Of a stretch of DNA of 49,369 bases, positions 9,709 through 19,557 are shown piece after piece. Source of the stretch: Desulfovibrio sp. OttesenSCG-928-G15 (lineage in GTDB: Bacteria > Desulfobacterota > Desulfovibrionia > Desulfovibrionales > Desulfovibrionaceae); assembly GCA_030266525.1 (NCBI GenBank), contig JAJDIC010000006.1, positions 1 through 49,369 on the forward strand. The letters run 5' to 3'. Within the stretch, counting starts at the first letter, position 1. Each line of letters begins with the position of its first letter. Position numbers and translations under genes: made by a program. The notes under the pieces are model-generated. The model had not been told where the DNA came from. It ran no database searches and saw only the letters and a list, made by a program, of their open reading frames with translations.

Positions 9709-10165
9709 AGAAAAACCTTTCTATATACTCTTGCAATCATTTCCGCTTGTCGCAAAAAGCGTTTCAAGCGGCGGGATCGGCTCGAAATTTCAGTATCGCA
9801 AACTGATCGTGTAATTGCAAGCAGCCTGCGGGTGGAGGCTTTCGGAACGCGTGTCAGCCGAATCGTAATGAAACGCTATATAATAGTGGACAACTCGTAT
9901 TTTATACACAAGTATTGCTTAATGCGCCACATATCCCTTGATTCCCCTGTTTGCTTCAATCCTCTCAATCACCGTAACCCCCTGGTCACGGTCTGCTTTT
10001 TCACGTTTGGCATTTATTTGGGAACAGCCTCTTGTAAAGACGACGGACTTTGCGTATATTTCATATGTTGTTGTGCGCCCTTTGAGCCGCTAATTCAAGG
10101 GCACCCGCGTCTTTGCGTTCGCACTGCATTTATCCAACCTCTTGGCGGACCCGGTGGTCACTTCC
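9709..10165. other. Divergent intergenic region between peptide-binding protein and SNF2 helicase
   Basis: These 457 bases hold no convincing gene. They are more AT-rich than their surroundings. The helicase promoter at 10032-10060 is the only clear signal; an isolated TATAAT at 9879-9884 has no matching -35 element. No known riboswitch fold was recognised. Confidence 0.5.
10032..10060 (+). promoter_or_regulatory. Candidate sigma-70 promoter for the SNF2 helicase gene
   Basis: TTGTAA (10032-10037) and TATATT (10055-10060) are separated by 17 bases. Transcription would begin near 10067, giving a leader of about 100 bases before the ATG at 10166. Confidence 0.55.
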
Positions 10166-13100
10166 ATGGCTGATAAGTTAGTAAAGCATATAATGCAGGA
10201 ATTCACGGGAGATTCCATACCTGAGTACATTGTCGATGCGGCAAGAGATATGCTTTGCGAAAGCGGTGTGCAAAAAATCGCTCTGAAAAAGGACGATGCC
10301 TTTTGGGAAGTTGAGGGCAGTATTCAGGCCGAAGACTTTCAGATTTACAGCCCCAAGCTGACCATATCCCTGCGTGAAGAAAACGTAAGTTACCAGTGTA
10401 ACTGCCCGGATTCTTTTTCCGGCGCTTGCCGCCACGTAGCCGCAACCGCCCTGAAATTGCTTGATTCCATGCAAAGCCGCACTGAAAGCGCGGAGCAGCG
10501 GCAAAAACCGAGAACAGACTGGCGCCAGACTTTTGGGGCCTTTTTCAGCACGGAAATAGAGCCGGAGGCGGGCAAGCATTACCTTATCCTGCGCTTTTAC
10601 CCGGAGCCGGGGCGGCTTCAAGTGGCGTTTTTCAGAGGGCGGCAAAACAAGTCCGGCCTTTCTTCCGTGCAAAACGAAATCACTCTGGAACAAATCATCC
10701 AGTCGCCGGAAATGTGCGAGCTTTCACCCGGCCTGCCGCATGTGGCTGCGCTTATCGGGCGGCATGAAGACTACAGCGGCCACCGCGTTACCATACCCAA
10801 CGGCCTGCTGACCTGGTTTTTATGGTCGGTGCGCAAGGAATATTACCTTTTCTGGCAAGACTCCGACACCCCCTGTCGCATTGAGCAGCATACCATGCAG
10901 CTCAAGTTCCGACCGGACTATAACGAAGACATCGGGCTTACCTTTGATGTGCTTTTGCACCGCGAAGGCAAACCCCCTGTTTCCATTGAAGGCAGCGGAA
11001 CCACCTTTCACGGGCAGATGCCGCTCTGGGTGTGCTGGAAGCACAGTTTTTACCCGGTGTATTCCACCATAGATTCCTCGTTGGTTCAGGAAATGACCTG
11101 CGCCCCCCTGGCCGTTCCCCAGGAAGATATTTCCGAGTTTCTTGACCGGGTGTGGAGCCGCCTTCCGGCTTCTTCCCTGTACGGGCAGGAAGACTTTTTG
11201 CGCCGTATGGAGCCGTATTTTGTACCCGCTTCCTACAATCCGAAGCTTTTTCTGGATGAAGAGGGGAGCCTGCTCACGCTTCAGGTGCAAAATATCTATG
11301 AAACCATCCACGGCGAGTACATCATGCCCGGCCCCAACCCTGATTACCAGACGGGCAGCTATTTGTACGAAAACAAGACCTACCTGGTGCGCAGGCAGCA
11401 GGATGAAGAGGCAGCGCTTACAAACATGCTGCTGGAAATCAAGTTTCAGCCGCGCAACACAAGGGTATGGTTTCTTGAGCCTGAAGAGGCCATTAACTTC
11501 CTTCTGGACGTGTACCCCAAGCTGGTTGAAAGCTATCGGGTGTACGGCGAGTCGGCCCTTACCCGCTATAAGGTGCGCCTGTCCCAGCCGGTGATCACCG
11601 CCGAGGTGAAAACGGACGAAAAGGAAAACTGGTTTAACCTTGATATTGATATCCAGTATGAAGGGCAAAGCGTTCCGCTTGAAAAGATCTGGAAAGCCTG
11701 GACCCAGGGCAAGCGCTATGTGCAACTGAAAGACGGCTCATACAGCAGCCTGCCTGAAAGCTGGCTTGAGCGCATAGCCCACAAGTTGCAGGCTCTTGGC
11801 TTTGATCCTGCCAGGCCGCCGAAAGAGCAGTTTGCCCAGTTTGAGGCTCCGGTGCTGGACAGCCTTCTGGATGATCTGCCCGGCGCTGTTACCGATTCCT
11901 TCTGGAATTCGCTGCGCGACAAAATCCATACCTTCAAGGAAATCAAGCCGGTGCCGCCGCCCAAGGGGCTGAACGCCACTTTGCGCGGCTATCAGCAACA
12001 GGGCCTGGCCTACCTCAACTTTTTGCGGGAATACCACTTCGGCGGTATTCTTGCGGACGAGATGGGGCTCGGCAAAACAGTGCAGACCCTTTCTTTTCTG
12101 CAACACATGGTTGAGCAGGGGGCTACCCTGCCAAACCTGATTGTGGTGCCTACTTCCGTTTTGCCCAACTGGGAGCGGGAAGCTTCCAAATTTGTGCCCG
12201 ATTTGCGCCTGTTGACCATTTACGGCACACGCCGCGAAGGCATGTTCAAGGAAATCACCAAGTCTGACCTGGTGCTTACCACCTATGCCCTGTTGCGGCG
12301 CGATCTGGAAGAACTGAAAAAATACGAATTCAACACCATTATTCTGGATGAAGCCCAGAATATCAAGAATCCCAATACCATCACGGCAAGAGCGGTGCGG
12401 CACATCAAGGCGGACACGCGGCTTTGCCTTTCCGGTACGCCCATCGAGAACAACCTGTTTGAACTGTGGTCGTTGTTCGAGTTTCTCATGCCGGGTTTTC
12501 TCGGGGCGCAGCATGCTTTCAAGCGCGGGGTGGTCAAGCCGATCAAGGAAGGCGATGAAGAATCTCTCGCCTTTTTGCGCACGCGGGTACGGCCCTTTAT
12601 CTTGCGCAGAACCAAGTCGGAAGTAGCCAAAGATCTGCCGACCAAAATTGAGAACACCTATTTCTGCGGCCTGGTTGACGAGCAGGCGGAACTGTACGCC
12701 ATGCTGGCCAAAAAATTGAAGGAACAGGTTTTGAGCACGGTGGATAAAAACGGCATTGCCAAAAGCCAGATGTCCATTCTGGACGCCTTGCTCAAGCTGC
12801 GCCAAATCTGCTGCCACCCGAAGCTTCTCAAGCTGGATATTCCCGGTGTGTCCACCAATCTGCCCTCCGGCAAGTTTGACGCTTTCAAGGATATGGTTAC
12901 GGATATCGTGGAAGAAGGCCACAGGGTGCTTGTATTCTCCCAGTTTGTGCAAATGCTGCAAATCATTCGCTCCTGGCTGCAAATCAGTGGTATGCCGTTC
13001 TGTTATCTGGACGGGGCCAGCAAGGACAGGTTTGATCAGGTGGACCGCTTCAACAATCAGTCAGACATCCCCATCTTCCTGATTTCGCTCAAAGCGGGCG

Positions 13101-13372
13101 GAACCGGGTTGAACCTGACCAGCGCGGACTACGTTATACACTACGACCCCTGGTGGAACCCCGCTGTCGAAAACCAGGCCACAGACAGAACGCACCGCAT
13201 AGGCCAGACGCGCCAGGTGTTTTCATACAAGCTCATTTGCCAGAACACGGTGGAAGAAAAAATTCTGGGCCTGCAGGATGCGAAAAAGGGCGTTGCGGAA
13301 TCAATTATCCCCGGTGCGGAAGCCTGGAAATCCCTTTCGCGCGAAGATCTGGAAATGCTCTTTGACGTGTAA
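10166..13372 (+). CDS. SWIM zinc finger / SNF2-family helicase
   Basis: A 1068-residue DNA translocase of the bacterial SNF2 (HepA/RapA-like) class. The N-terminal SWIM zinc finger has ligands Cys78, Cys80, Cys88 and His90. A long region of unclear fold follows (about 100-590). The helicase core has Walker A (DEMGLGKT, about 631), the DEAQ box (about 727) and motif III (LSGTPIEN). The second RecA lobe has VLVFSQFVQM, LISLKAGGTGLNLT and ATDRTHRIGQ. The frame is open from a TTG at 10142; ATG 10166 is preferred because GGTGG lies eight bases upstream. It is monocistronic with its own promoter. The precise role (RNA polymerase recycling, repair or defence) cannot be decided here, and no defence-type partner genes are adjacent. 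Confidence 0.93.
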   Translation: MADKLVKHIMQEFTGDSIPEYIVDAARDMLCESGVQKIALKKDDAFWEVEGSIQAEDFQIYSPKLTISLREENVSYQCNCPDSFSGACRHVAATALKLLDSMQSRTESAEQRQKPRTDWRQTFGAFFSTEIEPEAGKHYLILRFYPEPGRLQVAFFRGRQNKSGLSSVQNEITLEQIIQSPEMCELSPGLPHVAALIGRHEDYSGHRVTIPNGLLTWFLWSVRKEYYLFWQDSDTPCRIEQHTMQLKFRPDYNEDIGLTFDVLLHREGKPPVSIEGSGTTFHGQMPLWVCWKHSFYPVYSTIDSSLVQEMTCAPLAVPQEDISEFLDRVWSRLPASSLYGQEDFLRRMEPYFVPASYNPKLFLDEEGSLLTLQVQNIYETIHGEYIMPGPNPDYQTGSYLYENKTYLVRRQQDEEAALTNMLLEIKFQPRNTRVWFLEPEEAINFLLDVYPKLVESYRVYGESALTRYKVRLSQPVITAEVKTDEKENWFNLDIDIQYEGQSVPLEKIWKAWTQGKRYVQLKDGSYSSLPESWLERIAHKLQALGFDPARPPKEQFAQFEAPVLDSLLDDLPGAVTDSFWNSLRDKIHTFKEIKPVPPPKGLNATLRGYQQQGLAYLNFLREYHFGGILADEMGLGKTVQTLSFLQHMVEQGATLPNLIVVPTSVLPNWEREASKFVPDLRLLTIYGTRREGMFKEITKSDLVLTTYALLRRDLEELKKYEFNTIILDEAQNIKNPNTITARAVRHIKADTRLCLSGTPIENNLFELWSLFEFLMPGFLGAQHAFKRGVVKPIKEGDEESLAFLRTRVRPFILRRTKSEVAKDLPTKIENTYFCGLVDEQAELYAMLAKKLKEQVLSTVDKNGIAKSQMSILDALLKLRQICCHPKLLKLDIPGVSTNLPSGKFDAFKDMVTDIVEEGHRVLVFSQFVQMLQIIRSWLQISGMPFCYLDGASKDRFDQVDRFNNQSDIPIFLISLKAGGTGLNLTSADYVIHYDPWWNPAVENQATDRTHRIGQTRQVFSYKLICQNTVEEKILGLQDAKKGVAESIIPGAEAWKSLSREDLEMLFDV

Positions 13373-13769
13373 GCGGAGCGAAGTGTATCAAGACATGCAT
13401 GAGCTTCGCACGGGGTGAGTCTGACGCGGCCAGGGGGCAAAAAGACCATTAATCAGTGCTTCCTTAAGGAAGCACTGAAAAAAACATAGACTTACGCCCC
13501 GGTGGAATGGGCTGTTCCTCCGGGGCAAGCTTGTTTAGGCGGTAAAAACCGCATACCCAGAACAGCAAGAACGGCGGCGACGGCGGCAAGTACGTTTACA
13601 AGACGCCTTCCCGCAGGCAAGCACCGCCTTTCAGAGAACTCGCCGTACTGGTTTTATGCGGTATTGTCTGAGGCTGGCAATGTGTTTTGTTGTTACATGG
13701 CAGCGTTGCCCCGGCTCTGTATTTCCGGCTGCCCGCTTGTGGCTTTTTTGCATTTTCCCCGAGGCTTGG
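13373..13769. other. Intergenic region after the helicase
   Basis: The region holds no supported gene. Its main feature is the 26-base perfect palindrome at 13453-13478. Open frames across it have no ribosome binding site and no recognisable protein. Confidence 0.4.
13453..13478. repeat. Perfect 26-bp inverted repeat
   Basis: Two 11-base arms flank a TTAA centre, and a run of seven A bases follows on the plus strand. As RNA it forms a strong hairpin, but neither strand has the usual T-tract directly after it, so it is not a standard intrinsic terminator. It may still stop transcription from the helicase, or be a binding site. Confidence 0.7.
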
Positions 13770-14648
13770 ATGCGACGGCATTTGAATATTCTTTTTTGGG
13801 TTGTTGTATGCCTTTGCTGTGTATCCGCCTTCCCGGCTGTCGCCGGGCGTCTGTTCCCGCTGGCAGTGTTTGACGGCGGCTGGAGCCAGGGGCTGGAATC
13901 GCGGGTGTTTACCGACATGGGGGGCGGGCAGTACCTGACCGAATGTCGGGCTACGCTGCGCGGGGACAGGCTGTTTGTTGAACTGCCCAATACTGATAAG
14001 GAACATTTTTTCAGTATTTCCTTTGCCATTACCGGATCGGGCTTTGAACCGGCTGTCGTGTTGCCTGGCGGTGAGGCGGGCTTTACTGCCGGGACGATAA
14101 AAAGCTGCGAACTTGTACTTTCCAAGGCACACTACGCTATGGGCGAGATGCTCAAGGGGCACCTTTCCTTTTCTTTTCTCGCAAGCAGGGAGAATGGTTT
14201 TTCCACTGACGGGGTAGAGGAAGATGAGCCTGTCCGGCCTGCGGCCTTTATGGCTCACGGGCCTTTCGCCGCTGTGGTGCGCCCGCCCGGCTTTGACCGG
14301 ACGGCAGACGCCAATGTGGCCGGATATTCTTATGATACAGCCCTGTATGAGCTGGGGGAACCTGCGGACGAAGGGGAACTTTTGCTTGACGCGCAAGGGG
14401 CTTATTCACGGACGGACCTGTGTCTGGTAGGCACACAAGCGCTGGAAGGTCTGCCGGCAGCCGCCAGGCCGGGACTTGCTTTCGTTCGCGAGGAGTTTTT
14501 GGCCCGGGGGCGTGTTGCAAACGGTCAGGCCGTGCGTGAGTTGACCTGGGTGAGCTATTTGCCTTCCGGCGAACTGGAATGCCTGACGGTCTGGTTTTCT
14601 GTGGCGAAGGGGCGCGGGGCAAAGGGATTGGGCTTTAAGCGCTGGTAA
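13770..14648 (+). CDS. Exported protein of unknown function
   Basis: A 292-residue protein that I do not recognise. Residues 1-26 form a signal peptide (positive start, hydrophobic core, FPAVAG cleavage region). The mature part has alternating beta-like segments, an acidic patch (GVEEDEP) and a late aromatic segment (ELTWVSYLPSGELECLTVWFSV), with no membrane segment. The ATG at 13770 is chosen over 38 in-frame upstream codons because GAGG lies five bases in front of it and the signal peptide then starts correctly. It is convergent with the membrane protein gene that ends at 14709. Location in periplasm or outer membrane is inferred only from the signal. Confidence 0.65.
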   Translation: MRRHLNILFWVVVCLCCVSAFPAVAGRLFPLAVFDGGWSQGLESRVFTDMGGGQYLTECRATLRGDRLFVELPNTDKEHFFSISFAITGSGFEPAVVLPGGEAGFTAGTIKSCELVLSKAHYAMGEMLKGHLSFSFLASRENGFSTDGVEEDEPVRPAAFMAHGPFAAVVRPPGFDRTADANVAGYSYDTALYELGEPADEGELLLDAQGAYSRTDLCLVGTQALEGLPAAARPGLAFVREEFLARGRVANGQAVRELTWVSYLPSGELECLTVWFSVAKGRGAKGLGFKRW

Positions 14649-14708
14649 TCGTCCAAGTCATGGAGTGGTTGCCGGCGTGCACAGTTCTCAGCAGAATATT
14701 TACAGCGC

Positions 14709-15701
14709 TTAGGCGAAATATGCGTTCAACCTGTCCTTTGACAGGGACAGGTAAGTGTAAAAGAGCAGTTGCAGAGCCATTGCACCCACAATGCAGAGAA
14801 ACAGGGCCAGGGGGGCAGAGGCGAACCAGGCGGAAATGGTTTCGGCGGATTGCGAGGCCAGGTGGGTCCATGTCCAGCGGTTTTCTTGCATGAAGGGCTG
14901 CAAAACGCTTTTATCGCGCTGCCACAACCAGAAAAGCGCGGCAGAAAGGGGCGGGCAATACAGGCAGGTAAGCTCGCGTGCAAAAGCCACGCTGAAGCGC
15001 ATACGCCAGCGCGAAACTATAAGCGCCAGAAGCGACAGCGCACCAAGCACCAGGGCAGAGGCCGCGAGCAAACGCTCCAGGACTTCCGGGCGAAGGGCCA
15101 GTGAATAGTCACTGTAAAAGGCCAGTACCCCGCCGCTGATCAGGCTTACCCCTATCGCCAGCAGTGCCGAGTAGCGCTGCATGAGCTCAATAAGCACAAT
15201 GGCCGGTATGGCGAACATAAGTACCAGAAGACAGGCCATCATGCTTTCAGTGAACAGGGCCTGATTTTGCGTATACAGAAAATAACTGAAAATCGCCGCA
15301 CCAAAAGTGGCAAAAAGAGCCTGGGCCTGCCACACCCGAAAAAGTACGGGTAAGGGCCGGCGTGAAGGCGGCGTTTTTCTTTTGAAACGGTCGAGGAAGC
15401 GCGCCAGAGGACTGGCCGGTGCTGTTCGGGCAGGGAGGCCAGCCGGTGCCGCCTGTAGCCTTTGACGGGCCGGGGCGACTCCTGCGTCGGGTTGCGAGGG
15501 AGAATGTTCCGGCGCAGCCTGGGGCTGGCTGGAATCTGTTTCCTGCGCCTCTTCTTCCGGACGGCAGGGGGGACAGTCGCCCGGACGCAGGCCAAAGGGA
15601 AGAGATTGGGCCTGCCTGCTTTCAGGCGAGTCCTTTTGCAGCGGTTCAAGGGTGCTCCAGTCAGGGTAGGAACAACGTTCCGGGCTGCGCGTATCGGTCA
15701 T
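14709..15701 (-). CDS. Multi-spanning membrane protein of unknown function
   Basis: A 330-residue protein with two parts. The first 125 or so residues are polar and rich in Pro, Gln, Ser and Glu, and probably lie in the cytoplasm as a disordered region. The rest holds six or seven hydrophobic segments (for example ALFATFGAAIFSYFLY, MACLLVLMFAIPAIVLIEL, LLAASALVLGALSLLALIV). The start at 15701 (MTDTRSPE) follows GGAGAA at nine bases; the frame is open further upstream without support. It ends 60 bases from the convergent exported-protein gene. No family is recognised. Confidence 0.65.
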   Translation of the reverse strand: MTDTRSPERCSYPDWSTLEPLQKDSPESRQAQSLPFGLRPGDCPPCRPEEEAQETDSSQPQAAPEHSPSQPDAGVAPARQRLQAAPAGLPARTAPASPLARFLDRFKRKTPPSRRPLPVLFRVWQAQALFATFGAAIFSYFLYTQNQALFTESMMACLLVLMFAIPAIVLIELMQRYSALLAIGVSLISGGVLAFYSDYSLALRPEVLERLLAASALVLGALSLLALIVSRWRMRFSVAFARELTCLYCPPLSAALFWLWQRDKSVLQPFMQENRWTWTHLASQSAETISAWFASAPLALFLCIVGAMALQLLFYTYLSLSKDRLNAYFA

Positions 15702-15802
15702 GGGAAGGGATTCTCCGGTTGAGGGCAGGTTAACTTTGCGATTTGCCGCAGTCAGTATGCAACATAACTGCCCGCCCCGCAAATCAAAGATTTGCCGTTC
15801 AT

Positions 15803-15834
15803 AAAAAGGGAGGCAACGCGGCGCGCTGCCTCCC
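15803..15834 (-). terminator. Intrinsic terminator of ald
   Basis: On the minus strand the GGGAGGCA/TGCCTCCC arms (15827-15834 and 15808-15815) enclose a GC-rich loop and are followed directly by TTTTT. It lies 28 bases past the ald stop codon. Confidence 0.85.
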
Positions 15835-15861
15835 TCAAGAGAACCTTGGAACTACAAGGCT

Positions 15862-16980
15862 TTAGCCAAGTACGGAATCCACAGGCACGTAATCTTTTTG
15901 CAGGCCGAAAGCTTCCGCAACGGCTTCGTAGGTGATTTTGCCTTTGTACACGTTCAGGCCGAGCTTGAGCGCGGCGTTTTCCTTGCAGGCCTTTTCAGCG
16001 CCCTTGTTGGCCAGCATGAGGCCGTAACGGATGGTGGCGTTGTTCAGGGCGAAGGTGGAGGTGCGGGCATATGCGCCGGGCATGTTGGCCACGCAGTAGT
16101 GCACTACGCCGTCCACTTCAAAGATGGGATCGGAGTGGGTGGTGGCGTGGGAGGTTTCAATGCAGCCGCCCTGGTCAATGGCCACGTCCACGATAACGGC
16201 GCCTGGCTTCATCATCTTGAGGTGGGAGCGTTTGACCATTTTCGGAGCAACCGCGCCGGGAATGAGGACCGCGCCGACAACGATATCCGCTGTTTTCAGG
16301 CAGCTTTCCAGGTTCACGGGGTCGCTGTACAGGGGCTGTACGTTGTCCGCCATGACTTCGCCGAGGTATTCCAGGCGGGCCAGGTTGATGTCCAGAATGG
16401 TCACGCGGCAGCCAAGACCGGCGGCAACGCGGGCAGCGTTGGTGCCCACAACACCGCCGCCGATAACCAGCACTTCCGCCGGAGCGACGCCGGTTACGCC
16501 CATGGGCAGAAGACCACGACCGCCCTGGGTTTTTGCCAGGTAGAAAGCGCCCATCAAGGAAGCCATGCGACCGGCCACTTCGCTCATCGGTTTGAGCAGG
16601 GGCAGTGCGCGGCCTTCTTCAACGGTTTCATAGGCCAGGCCGACAATTTTTTGCTTGAGGCAGGCCTTGGTCAGTTTTTCGTCGGCGGCAAAGTGGAAAT
16701 AGGTGTATACGAGCTGGTTTTCACGCATGCGCGGATATTCTTCTTCCAGAGGCTCTTTAACCTTGACGATCATGTCGGCTGTTTTCCACACGTCATCGGC
16801 GGTGGGCAGAATTTTTGCACCGGCCGCGACGTACTCTTCGTCCGGCAGGGCGCTGCCGAGGCCCGCGCCTTTTTCGATAAACACTTCATGCCCGGCGGCA
16901 ACATAGGCACCAACGGCATTCGGGGTAAGGCCAACGCGGTTCTCGTTGTTTTTTATTTCTTTGGGGCAACCGATTTTCAT
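15862..16980 (-). CDS. ald: Alanine dehydrogenase
   Basis: A 372-residue NAD-dependent enzyme that interconverts L-alanine and pyruvate plus ammonia, of normal length for the family. The substrate domain begins with the family signature [19 protein letters not shown]. The catalytic Lys lies in IVKVKEP near residue 74 and the His in YFHFAAD near 96. The NAD Rossmann motif is [10 protein letters not shown], and the conserved Asp lies in VDVAIDQGG. The ATG at 16980 follows GGGAG. The gene has its own terminator. In sulfate reducers this enzyme commonly links alanine to lactate/pyruvate metabolism. It is downstream of murJ but probably separately transcribed, given the 167-base gap. Confidence 0.96.
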   Translation of the reverse strand: MKIGCPKEIKNNENRVGLTPNAVGAYVAAGHEVFIEKGAGLGSALPDEEYVAAGAKILPTADDVWKTADMIVKVKEPLEEEYPRMRENQLVYTYFHFAADEKLTKACLKQKIVGLAYETVEEGRALPLLKPMSEVAGRMASLMGAFYLAKTQGGRGLLPMGVTGVAPAEVLVIGGGVVGTNAARVAAGLGCRVTILDINLARLEYLGEVMADNVQPLYSDPVNLESCLKTADIVVGAVLIPGAVAPKMVKRSHLKMMKPGAVIVDVAIDQGGCIETSHATTHSDPIFEVDGVVHYCVANMPGAYARTSTFALNNATIRYGLMLANKGAEKACKENAALKLGLNVYKGKITYEAVAEAFGLQKDYVPVDSVLG

Positions 16981-17147
16981 GACGTATCTCCCTTGCGCGG
17001 CATCCGTGCCGCCGATGATAAATGATAAAAAACCCGCACTGAGTAGTACGAGTCAAACGAACGTTCAGCCTATCACAAGATGAATGCACAAGGCAACAAA
17101 TCCCCACCGGGATTTTGCTGAATTTTTCCGGGCGCGGTACCGGTTTT

Positions 17148-18743
17148 TCAGCGCTTCCACAACTTTCGCCGTATTTTGCCGCAAAATTCCAAAATCGGTG
17201 CGCAAAGCGCCGGGGCAAAGAAGTGCGTCAGACCAAGGTAGGCGGCGGCAAAAATGATACCGCTGAAAGCGATTTTACAAAAGGCGCTCCACAGGGATTC
17301 CGGGTTGAGCGCAAGATCAAGGCCCAGGCACGACCCGTAAGCCAGGGCGCAGGCCGGAAGGCAAAAGGCAAAGCAGCGCAAGGCCGTGGATACTGTGCCC
17401 GCCAGGGCCAGCGGGCCGTGCTTGCGTTGCCACACAACGCAGAGCAGCAAGGTGTAGGCGGCAACCCCGGCGGTTCCCGCAAGGGCCACTCCGGGCGCGC
17501 CCAAAAGCTTGGCCCCGAGCCAGTAAAGGGGCAGGGCGACAAGGGTTGCGGCTGTGCCAGCCAGCGCCGGTGTCAGGGTGTCCTGATAGGCGTAAAAGGC
17601 CCTGCCGAGTATTTGCTGCACAGCCCAAAAGGCCACGCCGGAGAGCATTATGGCAAGTAATATGCCGGAATTGCTGGCGTCTTGTGAAGAAAAACTGCCC
17701 TGTTGGAAAATCAGACGCATTGTCGGCTCTGCAGCGACCAGCATCCACAGAGAAAGGGGCAGGGCGATAAGCAAGGTGTTGCCAAGCGCACCGTTCAGGC
17801 TTTGGCCGAATTCTTCATGGGCGCGTTTTGCCGCCAGCGCCGCCAGAAAGGGGTAGGCGGCAAGCCCTGCGGCTTGGGCCACAACCCCCACAGGCACAAG
17901 CATGATACGCCGTGCGTAGTTGAGCAGACTTACTCCGCCTTCCCCGGTGAGCGAGCCGAAAATGCGCACAAACTGTTCATCAAGGGCTACAATGGACTGC
18001 CCGAGCATGAGCGGGAGGGCAAGAAACAAAACCGTGCGCATGTCCGGGTGTTTGAGCCGGGGCGAAAAGCGCAGCCCGCCCTGTTTCGCCGCCAAAAGCG
18101 GCAGGCAGAGACTGCCAAGCGCCGCGCCCGCCAGCACACCCCAGCAAAATCCCTCCATGCCGCGACCGGGGAAGGCATACAAAAACAGCATGCCGCCAAG
18201 GATGATGCAGCCGTTATACACCAGCGGCGTAAGGGCGGGAACGGCAAACTGGCGGCGGTGGTATAAAAGGGCGGTAAAGCAGGCACCGGGTAAAAAGCAG
18301 ACCTGCGCAGGCAGAATGATACGCAGAAAAAAGGACAAGCGTTGCTGCGCTTCTGCCGGAAAATCTGGCGCAAGCAGGGGGGCAAGCCAGGGCGTGCACA
18401 GCCAGGCAATAAAGGTCAGCGAGGCAATGGCCAGGGCGGCCCAGCATACGGCAGACGAAAAAAACTGCCAGCCGTTTTCCTCATCCTTGGCAAAGTTTTG
18501 GGCGAGAAGGGGGATAAGGGTAATGGAAAAATAGCCCCCGGCAAGCAGATAGTTCAGGAAGTCCGGCACGACAAAGGCCATGAAATATACGTCAGCCTCC
18601 AGCGAGGCCCCGAAGTAGAACGAAATGACCTTGTCGCGCACAAGGCCGAGAATGCGGGAAAGAAAAACGCTGATGCCGAGTGCGATGGCGGCAATGGCCA
18701 TGCCCTGGGTGCCGGTGAAAAAACGTTTACATGCCGAGAGCAT
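17148..18743 (-). CDS. murJ: Lipid II flippase MurJ (MviN)
   Basis: A 531-residue integral membrane protein of the MOP superfamily that moves lipid II across the inner membrane for peptidoglycan synthesis. Family landmarks are SRILGLVRDKVISFYFGAS, DVYFMAFVVPDFLNYLLAGG and FSITLIPLL near the N-terminus, then QSIVALDEQFVRIFGSL and AFYAYQDTLTPA. The hydrophobic pattern fits the usual 14 membrane helices. The ATG at 18743 has AAGGAAG four bases upstream. It diverges from the kinase-like gene at 19009. Confidence 0.94.
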   Translation of the reverse strand: MLSACKRFFTGTQGMAIAAIALGISVFLSRILGLVRDKVISFYFGASLEADVYFMAFVVPDFLNYLLAGGYFSITLIPLLAQNFAKDEENGWQFFSSAVCWAALAIASLTFIAWLCTPWLAPLLAPDFPAEAQQRLSFFLRIILPAQVCFLPGACFTALLYHRRQFAVPALTPLVYNGCIILGGMLFLYAFPGRGMEGFCWGVLAGAALGSLCLPLLAAKQGGLRFSPRLKHPDMRTVLFLALPLMLGQSIVALDEQFVRIFGSLTGEGGVSLLNYARRIMLVPVGVVAQAAGLAAYPFLAALAAKRAHEEFGQSLNGALGNTLLIALPLSLWMLVAAEPTMRLIFQQGSFSSQDASNSGILLAIMLSGVAFWAVQQILGRAFYAYQDTLTPALAGTAATLVALPLYWLGAKLLGAPGVALAGTAGVAAYTLLLCVVWQRKHGPLALAGTVSTALRCFAFCLPACALAYGSCLGLDLALNPESLWSAFCKIAFSGIIFAAAYLGLTHFFAPALCAPILEFCGKIRRKLWKR

Positions 18744-18876
18744 GGGGCTTCCTTATACTATTCTGCCGAACAGGGTAACAACGCGCCTGCGCGCCGGGAG
18801 CATTCATGTATACCATGGACGCGCAGACTGCAACGGCTGACCATTACTATTCGAACGCCGGTCGCCCCGCTGCTGC

Positions 18877-18905
18877 TTGACAGGGAAGCCTTTGGACTCT
18901 AGAAG
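18877..18905 (+). promoter_or_regulatory. Candidate sigma-70 promoter for the kinase-like gene
   Basis: A perfect TTGACA (18877-18882) and TAGAAG (18900-18905) are spaced by 17 bases. Initiation would be about 95 bases before the ATG at 19009. Confidence 0.55.
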
Positions 18906-19008
18906 GTAACTGCGCAACGAATTTTCCGGGTGTTTTGCGCGGCAGTACGCCGTGCGCGTATTTTCCGCCACGCGTTTTTTTTGATAGTAACGGTTACGGT
19001 ACAGCACT

Positions 19009-19557
19009 ATGGGCACTCCTTCTTTTATTCCCCACAAATCCAAAGTCGGCGAAAGCTGTTGTGTCAGCCTGGTGGGCATGGCCGGGGCGGGCAAGAGCAC
19101 CATCGGGCGCGAACTCGCCGCGCTTTTGGACTGGGCACACATTGATACGGACAACTCCATCGAGGCCCTTTACGGAACCCGGCTGCAAAACCTGACCGAT
19201 ATTGTGGAAAAACAGGATTTTCTGGACCTGGAAGGGGAAGTTATCAGCCGCCTCAAGCTGTGCCGCTGTGTTATTTCTACCGGCGGTAGTGTGGCCTACC
19301 GGAAAAAAGGCGTGGACCATCTTAAAACGCTTGGCCCTATTGTGCATATTGCCGTTCCGCTGGATATCGTGCTTGAACGTATTGCCCGAAAACCCGATCG
19401 CGGTCTGGCCATTGCTCCGGGGCAGACCCTGGAAGATCTGTATAACGAACGCATGCCCCTGTACGAGGCGATAGCCGATTTTACCATTCCCGGCGGTCGG
19501 GCCCCGGCTGCTTCCTATGCTGCGCAAATAGCCGCCTGGCTGCAAGAGGAAGCATGA
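19009..19557 (+). CDS. Shikimate-kinase-like P-loop kinase with altered substrate site
   Basis: A 182-residue protein of the shikimate kinase fold. It keeps the Walker A loop (GMAGAGKST, 23-31), the DTD motif (46-48), a lid arginine (Arg131) and the Arg148 of ERMPLYEAIADF. Two features differ from true shikimate kinases. The usual FR that binds shikimate reads Phe71-Leu72 (FLDLE), and the GGG motif is shortened to TGGSV (92-93 are the only two glycines). It may therefore phosphorylate another small alcohol or be a divergent AroK. The ribosome binding site is weak. Its stop overlaps the start of the next gene (ATGA), so the two are probably translated together. Confidence 0.75.
   Translation: MGTPSFIPHKSKVGESCCVSLVGMAGAGKSTIGRELAALLDWAHIDTDNSIEALYGTRLQNLTDIVEKQDFLDLEGEVISRLKLCRCVISTGGSVAYRKKGVDHLKTLGPIVHIAVPLDIVLERIARKPDRGLAIAPGQTLEDLYNERMPLYEAIADFTIPGGRAPAASYAAQIAAWLQEEA

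Noticed and set aside
11738..12982. 414-codon open frame opposite the SNF2 helicase
   Set aside because: It is antisense to the conserved helicase core and resembles no protein.
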